DNA of 7,166 nucleotides. It comes from an uncultured Collinsella sp. Its GTDB lineage: Bacteria > Actinomycetota > Coriobacteriia > Coriobacteriales > Coriobacteriaceae. The DNA lies in contig CABSMN010000051.1 in NCBI GenBank assembly GCA_902478765.1, positions 1 to 7,166 of the forward strand, read 5' to 3'. Positions 1-4,167 of this stretch are shown here, piece after piece (within the stretch, counting starts at the first letter, position 1; each line of letters starts with the position of its first letter). Made by a program: the position numbers and the translations under genes. The notes beneath the pieces are model-generated. The model was not told the DNA's origin and did no database searches. It was given only the letters and a program-made list of their open reading frames with translations.

Positions 1-1
1 A

Positions 2-76
2 AGAGACAGCTATTTGCAGCAAGGCAAACCATATACAGCAGCGGCGCCAGTTCCACTTGAAGCCGACGCCGCGTAG
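2..76 (+). CDS. Possible 3' tail of an unidentified gene entering from the left edge
   Basis: A reading frame is open from the window edge and stops at TAG 74-76. It gives 24 residues including the stretch DSYLQQGKPYTAAAPVP. The Pro/Ala-rich tail ending in acidic and small residues reads like the C-terminus of a real protein, but the piece is too short to place in a family. It would converge on the minus-strand toxin gene at 215-664. No plus-strand terminator with a T-tract is visible after it. From 77 to 166 I see no gene or clear signal. A chance open frame is a fair alternative. Confidence 0.28.
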   Translation, partial: RDSYLQQGKPYTAAAPVPLEADAA

Positions 77-166
77 ACGCTGATGGTGACGGCTATGCAC
101 GGGCACGGGCGCGCCACAGCACTTCACAGCTTGTTTCTCAAGTATTTGGGACGCACACGCGGCGTT

Positions 167-190
167 CAAAAATGCGGAGCGACTCCGCAT
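167..190 (-). terminator. Intrinsic terminator of the toxin gene
   Basis: Read on the minus strand, a perfect 8-bp stem (ATGCGGAG / CTCCGCAT) with a 3-nt loop is followed directly by TTTTTG. It lies about 25 nt beyond the toxin stop codon and is oriented to end toxin transcription. The run of five T's appears only on the minus-strand side, so this is not a two-way terminator. A second, weaker GGCTC/GAGCC stem occupies 191-206 between the stop codon and the terminator. Confidence 0.8.
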
Positions 191-214
191 GGCTCGAGAC
201 TGAGCCGAGATGCC

Positions 215-664
215 CTACTTCTCGCCCTCCAGCAGTCCCACGATGCGGTCGATGTCGATGGCAAAGCGAGGCCTTCCCTCGCGCTCGTAGCGGTCGAGGT
301 ATGCCTGGCACTCGGAGACAATGCGCTTGGTGTTGCCATCGATGATGCGCTGGAGCGTCTCGTAGTAGGCCGAGCCCTCGGTCCTGAAGCGGCGCTGGTA
401 GGCCTTGGTTATGGGGAACATCTTGATGTAGTGGATGCCGTGGCGGCAGCCGGGGCGCGTCGTGGGGCGGGGTGGCAACGCAAAGTACTGGTCTTTGGGC
501 ACGTTAGGGGCGATGTTGGAACGCAGCGGCACGGCGAAGTCCCTGCGCTTCCCGCGGAAACGCAGCCTCACCACCACGATGCAGGGGCGATTGTGCTTAA
601 GCATGAGCTCGCGGTCGCCATCGACGAGGTCGAAGAAGTCCTGGGAGATGGATACGATCTTCAT
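215..664 (-). CDS. ToxN/AbiQ/TenpN-like type III toxin (endoribonuclease)
   Basis: A 149-residue protein. Its fold signature matches the ToxN/AbiQ/TenpN superfamily: a short N-terminal segment, NRPCIVVVRLRFRGKRRDFAVPLRSNI at roughly 25-51 (given here in its parts NRPCIVVV and FAVPLRSNI), the strand GIHYIKMFPIT (76-86), and a C-terminal helical part (97-148). The 'F-A-I/V-P-L-R-S' core corresponds to the conserved strand bearing the active-site serine in these RNases; here it is S49. Family members are 150-180 residues and cleave RNA; a repeat-containing RNA transcribed just upstream neutralises them. They act in the cytoplasm as addiction or abortive-infection modules. The start is ATG 662-664, with AAGGGGG eight bases upstream. 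The gene stands alone, with its own terminator at 167-190 and a structured leader at 665-808. The family was recognised by eye, without a profile search. A divergent orphan relative without antitoxin activity is possible. Confidence 0.72.
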   Translation of the reverse strand: MKIVSISQDFFDLVDGDRELMLKHNRPCIVVVRLRFRGKRRDFAVPLRSNIAPNVPKDQYFALPPRPTTRPGCRHGIHYIKMFPITKAYQRRFRTEGSAYYETLQRIIDGNTKRIVSECQAYLDRYEREGRPRFAIDIDRIVGLLEGEK

Positions 665-808
665 CGGTTACGCCCCCTTCATACGAAGCGGGGCCCGCAT
701 CGCTGCAGGCCCCTACAGGTGGGCGATATTCTACGCCTTGCGGCACCCCGTCGCCCACGGAGGTTAAACGTACACGTAAGCCGTACTCTGAAAGCCGCGG
801 CTTCCGGC
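665..808 (-). ncRNA. Structured leader of the toxin gene; candidate type III antitoxin RNA
   Basis: This untranslated stretch runs between the presumed promoter (815-840) and the toxin start codon. On the minus strand it holds a palindrome AAGCCGCGGCTT (792-803). Next comes a perfect 8-bp stem GTGGGCGA/TCGCCCAC (751-758 with 719-726) enclosing a GCC-GCAA-GGC tetraloop hairpin. Then comes a 9-bp GC-rich stem at 690-713 with a 6-nt loop (one G-U pair), and a small CTTC/GAAG stem (678-689) just before the ribosome binding site. Type III toxins are preceded by an RNA antitoxin, usually made of tandem repeats with an attenuating terminator. Position and structure fit that here, but I find no clear tandem repeat and no T-tract after the 690-713 stem. 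The assignment is inference from context. Confidence 0.32.
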
Positions 809-814
809 AAGTAG

Positions 815-840
815 TTTATACCACGAAAGGTCGCTTTCAA
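815..840 (-). promoter_or_regulatory. Putative promoter of the toxin leader
   Basis: On the minus strand TTGAAA (835-840) is followed by TATAAA (815-820). Each box is a good match to the sigma-70 consensus, but the 14-nt spacing is shorter than the usual 16-18. Using TAAACT as the -10 gives a more normal spacing with a poorer box. It would start a transcript near 808 and leave a leader of roughly 145 nt before the toxin. Confidence 0.35.
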
Positions 841-870
841 TGCGCATAGCTCGCAAAATAACACTCGCTG

Positions 871-896
871 GGCCGTCACCCCTGGCCGTTACCCTC
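871..896. repeat. Two adjacent imperfect 13-bp direct repeats
   Basis: GGCCGTCACCCCT is followed at once by GGCCGTTACCCTC, with 10 of 13 bases identical. The unit lies about 30 bp upstream of the presumed toxin promoter on that gene's strand. It could be a regulator site or part of a recombination site, but two copies are too few to decide. Confidence 0.4.
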
Positions 897-911
897 CAAT
901 CTTCATTGGAG
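894..911. repeat. Short perfect hairpin CTCCAAT-cttc-ATTGGAG
   Basis: A 7-bp perfect inverted repeat with a 4-nt loop. Neither strand has a T-tract behind it, so it does not look like an intrinsic terminator. It overlaps the last three bases of the tandem 13-mer. Confidence 0.45.
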
Positions 912-934
912 TCAGCAGGTCAATTCATATAGTC

Positions 935-975
935 ATGGGGGTTTATCCTAAAGGGATTCAAATTTATACCCCCAT
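935..975. repeat. Inverted repeat ATGGGGGT ... ACCCCCAT
   Basis: A perfect 8-bp stem encloses 25 A/T-rich bases containing a smaller ATCC/GGAT stem and two TTTAT motifs. It sits 15 bp from the guaA-end-like sequence at 990-1004. Paired arms beside a crossover core are typical of tyrosine-recombinase attachment sites. No integrase gene is present here, so that role is only suggested. Confidence 0.4.
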
Positions 976-989
976 AACTAAGGAATTTT

Positions 990-1004
990 CTATTCCCACT
1001 CAAT
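990..1004 (-). other. guaA 3'-end-like sequence; possible attachment-site core
   Basis: On the minus strand ATTGAGTGGGAATAG encodes Ile-Glu-Trp-Glu-stop, the conserved ending of GMP synthase (guaA, ...GTIEWE). The codons before it (Ala-Leu-Val) do not match GuaA, so only the extreme 3' end is present. This is what an island that integrates into the end of guaA leaves at its far junction. The match is 15 bases by eye from knowledge of the protein ending; the host guaA is not visible for comparison, so coincidence is possible. Confidence 0.3.
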
Positions 1005-1154
1005 GACTAGAGCCCTGATGTAATTGGCTAGATCACCGTTCCGGGAACCAGTATCGACCTACCTGTCCGCCAAGCTCCTTCTTCAGCTCCAGCCTAGTAT
1101 CTGACTCGCGCCGTTATAAGCGAAAACCGAAGAGATGCGTCTTAGCCAAGAAAA

Positions 1155-1173
1155 TAAGGTTAGCCTTAACTTA
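1155..1173 (+). promoter_or_regulatory. DtxR/IdeR-type iron box
   Basis: TAAGGTTAGCCTTAACTTA matches the actinobacterial iron-box consensus TTAGGTTAGCCTAACCTAA at 15 of 19 positions, including the central GGTTAGCCT run. It covers the place of the -35 element for the -10 at 1191-1196, so a bound iron-loaded repressor would block the promoter. That DtxR-family proteins use this operator is established. That this copy works, and that the methyltransferases are iron-regulated, is inference. Confidence 0.6.
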
Positions 1174-1187
1174 CTGCATGATTCGTG

Positions 1188-1196
1188 TGTTATAGT
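1188..1196 (+). promoter_or_regulatory. Extended -10 promoter of the methyltransferase group
   Basis: TGTTATAGT gives a -10 hexamer TATAGT with the TGn extension. A good -35 is not obvious (TTAACT at 1166-1171 would be spaced 19 nt), which is typical of extended -10 promoters. Transcription would start near 1203, about 25 nt before the first start codon, inside the inverted repeat at 1194-1211. Confidence 0.5.
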
Positions 1197-1211
1197 TAGA
1201 TGGCTCTAACT
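1194..1211. repeat. Inverted repeat over the -10 / start site
   Basis: AGTTAGA-TGGC-TCTAACT is a perfect 7-bp inverted repeat overlapping the last bases of the -10 element and the expected start point. It can serve as a second operator or as a 5' hairpin in the transcript. Its TTAGA/TCTAA half-sites are loosely similar to the iron box, but it is not a copy of it. Confidence 0.45.
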
Positions 1212-1228
1212 GTTTGGGGGCGATAGCC

Positions 1229-1858
1229 ATGCACGAACGCAAGGGCTTCTGGGACAAGAATGCCAGTCGGTACGACCGTTTCATGCAAAACGACCGGGCG
1301 GCGTATGAGAAGATGTATGGGCTGATCCGGCCGGCAGTGAAAGCAAAAACCGTACTGGAGGTTGCCACCGGCACGGGGCTTATCGCAAAGAGCGTCGTGG
1401 ATGCGGCGGCGCACATCGAGGCTACGGACGCCTCTGCAAAGATGATCCTTGAGGCAAAGCGGGGTAATCAATCCGCAAAGCTGCACTTTTCCGTTCAAGA
1501 TATGTTCCGCCTGCCCTATGCACAGAAGTCCTTCGAAGTGGTGATCGCGTCCAACGCGCTTCACATAGTGCCGCATCCGGAAAAGGCCCTGCAAGAAATC
1601 AGGCGGGTGCTGAAGGACGACGGCGTGCTCATCGCGCCAACCTTCACCCACGCGGGAAACTCGGTTTCCGGCAAGGTAAAAGCCTTTTTCATGAGTTTGG
1701 CGGGATTCCCCCTCCACAGCAGGTGGACAAGCGAAGAATACCTGCGTTTCCTGCGTCAAAACGGCTGGGCGGTGCAGAAAAGCGCGGTGCTAAAGGCCTC
1801 GTTCCCATTGACCTATGCGGAATGCACGAAATCGGCGGGGCCAGATGTCGTTCTTTGA
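1229..1858 (+). CDS. Class I SAM-dependent methyltransferase (UbiE/Methyltransf_11 type)
   Basis: A 209-residue soluble enzyme expected to transfer a methyl group from S-adenosylmethionine; the substrate cannot be told. Motif I is VLEVATGTGLIA (42-53). The acidic end of strand 2 is IEATDAS (63-69), motif II lies around VQDMFRLPY (89-97), the post-motif strand is FEVVIASNALHIV (102-114), and motif III is RRVLKDDGVLIAPTF (125-139). I chose ATG 1229 because GGGGG sits eight bases upstream and MHERKGFWDKNASRYDRFM is the usual family start. A TTG at 1214 in the same frame would overlap that site. The end overlaps the next start (1845) by 14 bases, so the two were probably translationally coupled. 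The last residues (after TYAEC, 195-199) look loosely constrained, but the protein appears complete. The iron box ahead of it suggests regulation by iron. Confidence 0.85.
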   Translation: MHERKGFWDKNASRYDRFMQNDRAAYEKMYGLIRPAVKAKTVLEVATGTGLIAKSVVDAAAHIEATDASAKMILEAKRGNQSAKLHFSVQDMFRLPYAQKSFEVVIASNALHIVPHPEKALQEIRRVLKDDGVLIAPTFTHAGNSVSGKVKAFFMSLAGFPLHSRWTSEEYLRFLRQNGWAVQKSAVLKASFPLTYAECTKSAGPDVVL

Positions 1859-2210
1859 CAACACCCGCAAGCCCGTGGGCCTCGGCGGAAAACTTATGGT
1901 TGCCATGATGAATCTGGGCCACAGCCCTGTGGCGCGGTGGGGACTTCGATTTCTACAACTTGCAGCAAACGCCAAGGTGCTGGATTGCGGCTGCGGCGGC
2001 GGGGCGAACATAAAACGGCTGCTGGAAAAATGCCCGCATGGCGTCGTCAAGGGCATCGACTATTCGCCCGTCAGCGTGGAGAAGGCTAGAAAGCTCAACC
2101 GAGTTGCAATTCAGGAGGGGCGTTGCGCCGTTCTGCAAGGCAGTGTGGCGGATATGGCGTTTGAGGACGCCATGCGGGCATTTTTGCATCTATCCTGCAC
2201 ATGGCGATAG
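1845..2210 (+). pseudogene. Truncated class I SAM-dependent methyltransferase
   Basis: Starting at ATG 1845, the protein MSFFDNTRKPVGLGGKL... carries a proper motif I, KVLDCGCGGGANI (44-56). It continues through GIDYSPVSVEKARKLN (70-85) and the motif-II region CAVLQGSVADMAFED (94-108). Homology stops there. The frame then runs 13 foreign codons (AMRAFLHLSCTWR) to a TGA at 2208-2210. Members of this family are about 200 residues, so roughly the C-terminal half (post-motif strand, motif III and substrate-binding part) is missing. The break falls exactly where a 20-bp inverted copy of bases 2026-2045 begins (2166-2185). The SAM pocket may still fold, but activity is unlikely. A sequencing or assembly chimera is the main alternative. 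Confidence 0.75.
2026..2185. repeat. 20-bp perfect inverted repeat bracketing 120 bp of the broken methyltransferase
   Basis: AAAAATGCCCGCATGGCGTC (2026-2045) reappears as its exact reverse complement at 2166-2185; the flanking bases do not extend the match. The left copy is in-frame coding sequence for the methyltransferase (KCPHGV region), so it is the original. The right copy marks the point where the gene loses homology and the membrane-protein remnant begins. This looks like the scar of a fold-back or template-switch rearrangement. A transcript could form a 20-bp stem with a 120-nt loop. Confidence 0.85.
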
Positions 2211-2266
2211 GCATGACGGTCATAGCGGCTGTGCTGGCGGCAATTATGACAGTATTTATTCACTGA
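2186..2266 (+). pseudogene. C-terminal remnant of an unidentified membrane protein
   Basis: In a frame different from the truncated methyltransferase, 26 codons run to TGA 2264-2266. They encode one strongly hydrophobic segment (ASILHMAIGMTVIAAV, then LAAIMTVFIH). This looks like the last transmembrane helix of a multi-pass transporter. No start or ribosome binding site serves it alone. It ends 11 bases before the next start codon, so it was probably the gene originally in front of the LCM-type methyltransferase. The transporter family cannot be named from this piece. Confidence 0.5.
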
Positions 2267-2277
2267 GGAAGAAACCT

Positions 2278-3108
2278 ATGAAATGTAGAATTGAGAAAAA
2301 CGCCGTGCAGGAGACGCTGATCCTCCCGCTGTATTCCCGGAAGCTGTGTACGGAGCTGTACCCGAACCTTTACAGGGATGAAACAGCGGTTCGCCTGCTC
2401 GACCAGATCGACTACGACTTTTCAGAGGCAGAGAAAAACTCCCGCAGCCTGATGCAGCGGTTCGGTGCGCTGGAGGTCGCCATGCGGCAGAATGACCTTG
2501 CCTTTGAGGTGCAGGCATACCTGAAAACGCACCCCTGTGCGGCAGTGGTCAATCTGGGCTGCGGGCTGGATAACACCGGCAGAGCCTGCGACAACGGCAG
2601 ATGCAAGATCTACAATCTGGACTTCCCGGATGTGATCGCCTTGCGGCAGCAGCTGCTGCCCGCCGGGGAGCGGGAGCAAAACATCCCCTGCGACCTGAAA
2701 GACCCCGCATGGTTTGACAAGATCGATGCCTCCGGCGGGGCGGTGTTCTTTGCCTCCGGGGTGTTCTATTACTTTCTGACCCAGCAGGTCCGGGAACTGG
2801 TGCGGGAGATGGCGGACGCTTTCCCCGGCGGTGTGCTGGTCTTTGATGCTGCCAATCGGACGGCAGTAAAGATGATCGCAAAAACATGGCTTAAGACTGC
2901 AAAAATCAAGGATGTTGGGGCATATTTTGCGGTTTCGGATGCCGCCAAGGAAATCGGCACGTGGGACAGCCGTCTGCAGGTCACAAGTCGCGGCTATATG
3001 CTGGGCTACAACGATTTGAGGGACCCTTCTGTCAGCGGCTTTTTCCGGTTTCTCGCAAGGGTCGGTGACAACGGGATGAAAATGCAAATCGTGAAAATAA
3101 GATTTTGA
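2278..3108 (+). CDS. LCM/TcmP-type SAM-dependent O-methyltransferase
   Basis: A 276-residue protein of the leucine carboxyl methyltransferase-like family (LCM, including TcmP-type polyketide O-methyltransferases). The N-terminal helical part LYSRKLCTELYPNLYRDETAVRLLDQIDYDF (about 18-48; cited by its parts LYSRKLC and YRDETAVRLL) is the usual substrate-side cap. The SAM-binding loop is AVVNLGCGLDNTGRA (89-103). The acidic strand-2 end is IYNLDFPDVI (111-120), and FFASGVFYYF (157-166) corresponds to the post-motif strand and helix. The start at ATG 2278 has GAGGAAG about five bases upstream. The longer upstream frame (from 2038) is out of register with the real genes there and was ignored. The length is normal and no key motif is missing. 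In this setting it more likely methylates a small carboxylate or hydroxyl metabolite than a protein. The natural substrate is unknown. Confidence 0.82.
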   Translation: MKCRIEKNAVQETLILPLYSRKLCTELYPNLYRDETAVRLLDQIDYDFSEAEKNSRSLMQRFGALEVAMRQNDLAFEVQAYLKTHPCAAVVNLGCGLDNTGRACDNGRCKIYNLDFPDVIALRQQLLPAGEREQNIPCDLKDPAWFDKIDASGGAVFFASGVFYYFLTQQVRELVREMADAFPGGVLVFDAANRTAVKMIAKTWLKTAKIKDVGAYFAVSDAAKEIGTWDSRLQVTSRGYMLGYNDLRDPSVSGFFRFLARVGDNGMKMQIVKIRF

Positions 3109-3121
3109 GAGACAAAAATGC

Positions 3122-3171
3122 AAAAGACGAGCACTTCTTGCCGCTCAATTGGCAAGAAGCGCTCGTCTTTT
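3122..3171. terminator. Strong bidirectional intrinsic terminator
   Basis: AAAAGACGAGC-a-CTTCTTGCC, an 8-nt loop, then GGCAAGAAG-c-GCTCGTCTTTT: 20 paired bases with one internal mismatch. T-rich tails follow on both strands (CTTTTCTT on plus; CTTTTGCATTTTTG on minus). It lies 13 bp past the LCM-type gene and 32 bp past the stop of the ROK kinase. It therefore serves both convergent units and separates the transferred-looking genes from the PTS operon. Confidence 0.9.
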
Positions 3172-3203
3172 CTTAACGCGTTGTATGGCGGAGAGAGCGC
3201 AAG

Positions 3204-4088
3204 TTACGCGAGCGCCCTTCTTGCCAGCTCGGCCGCGCCGAGGATTCCTTGGTCGCCGCCGCAGCCCGGGGCGCAGATGTAGCTCTCTATGTCCTTAAGC
3301 TCGGCGGTCTGGATGTAGCCACCCAGATATTCGAGGGTCTTCTTGCGGACGATGCCGTAGAGCTGCTCCTGGTGCATCACGCCGCCGCCGAGGACGATGC
3401 GGCGAGGCGAGTACATGAGCACGAGGTTCGCGCACATCTGCCCCAGATAATCCCCCTCGAGCGCCCACACCTCAGCGTTGTCCGCGAGCTCGGCCGCGGG
3501 CTTTCCCCAGCGTGCGGCGATGGCGGGGCCGGAGGCGAGGCCCTCGAGACAGCTCGCGTGACTCGGGCAGACGCAGCGTCCCTCCTCGGTGGGACGAATC
3601 CTTACCAGCATGTGGCCGGCCTCGGGGTGCAGCATGCCGTGAAGGAGCCTGCCCGCGCACATGACGCCCGCGCCCACGCCGGTGCCGATGGTCACGTAGA
3701 CGGCGTCCTCGAGCCCCTTGCAGCAGCCGAAGACCACTTCGCCGAGGCAGGCAACGTTCACGTCCGTGTCGTAGGCCACCGGAATCCCGAGGGCGTCGGC
3801 GAACGCGGCGCGAAGACCATAGCCTCGCCACGCGAGCTTGGGCGTCTGGAGAATGGAGCCGTAGCGCTCATCGTTGGGGTTGACGCAGGTCGGGCCGAAG
3901 GCACCGATGCCCAATGCGTCCACATCGCGGGCGGTGAACCACTCGATCATCTGCGGGACGGTCTCGGCGGGCGTAAGCGTCGGGGTCTCCATACGGTCGA
4001 GGACCTCGCCGTCGCCGGACACCACGGCACAGACCATCTTGGTCCCGCCGGCCTCGAGGGCGCCGAGCCTCATTTGCTTTTCGCTCAT
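3204..4088 (-). CDS. ROK-family sugar kinase, fructokinase-like (YdhR/GmuE type)
   Basis: A 294-residue cytoplasmic kinase, the last gene of the operon. The N-terminal phosphate loop is GALEAGGTKMVCAV (9-22). YDTDVNVACLGE (106-117) contains the probable catalytic base Asp109 (the place of N-D-A-N in other ROK proteins), and IGTGVGAGV (134-142) is the second phosphate loop. A zinc site of the fructokinase branch is built from H159 (HPEAGHM) and C174, H177, C180 in CVCPSHASCLEGLASGPAI (172-190). IVLGGGVM (231-238) lies in the C-terminal domain. The H-C-H-C pattern points to fructokinases such as B. subtilis YdhR, which make fructose-6-phosphate with ATP, rather than to glucokinases (CxCGxxGC). 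The start ATG 4086-4088 has AAGGAGG five bases upstream. The in-frame Met6 is a less likely start. A 79-nt gap with a hairpin separates it from GH172. Manno- or other hexokinase activity is not excluded. Confidence 0.85.
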   Translation of the reverse strand: MSEKQMRLGALEAGGTKMVCAVVSGDGEVLDRMETPTLTPAETVPQMIEWFTARDVDALGIGAFGPTCVNPNDERYGSILQTPKLAWRGYGLRAAFADALGIPVAYDTDVNVACLGEVVFGCCKGLEDAVYVTIGTGVGAGVMCAGRLLHGMLHPEAGHMLVRIRPTEEGRCVCPSHASCLEGLASGPAIAARWGKPAAELADNAEVWALEGDYLGQMCANLVLMYSPRRIVLGGGVMHQEQLYGIVRKKTLEYLGGYIQTAELKDIESYICAPGCGGDQGILGAAELARRALA

Positions 4089-4105
4089 GTGATCCTCCTT
4101 GCAAA

Positions 4106-4140
4106 GGGACGCCCGCAGTCATGGTCAACCGCGGGCGCCC
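4106..4140 (-). other. GC-rich intercistronic hairpin between the GH172 and kinase genes
   Basis: On the minus strand GGGCGCCCGC, a 14-nt loop, then GCGGGCGTCCC pair over ten bases with a single bulged T; TTTGC follows. It sits between the GH172 stop (4168) and the kinase ribosome binding site (4094-4100). Three T's are too few for a full terminator. It is more likely a partial attenuator or an mRNA-stabilising processing element that sets kinase level relative to the upstream genes. Confidence 0.5.
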
Positions 4141-4167
4141 ATAACGTTGGCTTGTTTCGAGGCGACC

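Larger units (their letters stand above)
821..1154. other. Gene-free, lower-G+C stretch between divergent units
   Basis: No convincing gene is present in any frame. The base composition is visibly more A/T-rich than the operon on the right. Contents are listed separately: a tandem 13-mer (871-896), a short hairpin (894-911), a longer inverted repeat (935-975) and a guaA-end-like sequence (990-1004). From 1005 to 1154 I see only a small GTTCC-G-GGAAC palindrome at about 1038-1048 and nothing assignable. The outer ends are the toxin promoter (minus) and the methyltransferase promoter (plus). Confidence 0.6.

Noticed and set aside
83..814. 243-codon plus-strand open frame
   Set aside because: It is antisense to the toxin gene, has biased high-G+C shadow composition and no family resemblance; the minus-strand frame has the ribosome binding site, terminator and recognisable motifs.
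679..879. 66-codon minus-strand open frame in the toxin leader
   Set aside because: Arg/Cys-rich composition without recognisable features, no ribosome binding site, and it runs across the presumed promoter and the stem-loops.
935..1006. 23-codon plus-strand open frame starting ATGGGGGTT
   Set aside because: No ribosome binding site, and it is contained in an inverted repeat; a chance open frame is the simplest explanation.
1214..1228. TTG start five codons upstream of the first methyltransferase
   Set aside because: It would sit on the ribosome binding site (GGGGG) that serves ATG 1229, and the extra residues do not belong to the family's N-terminus.
2038..2277. 80-codon N-terminal extension of the LCM-type methyltransferase
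   Set aside because: The extension is out of register with the two real reading frames that occupy the same bases; ATG 2278 has its own GAGGAAG site and a typical family start.
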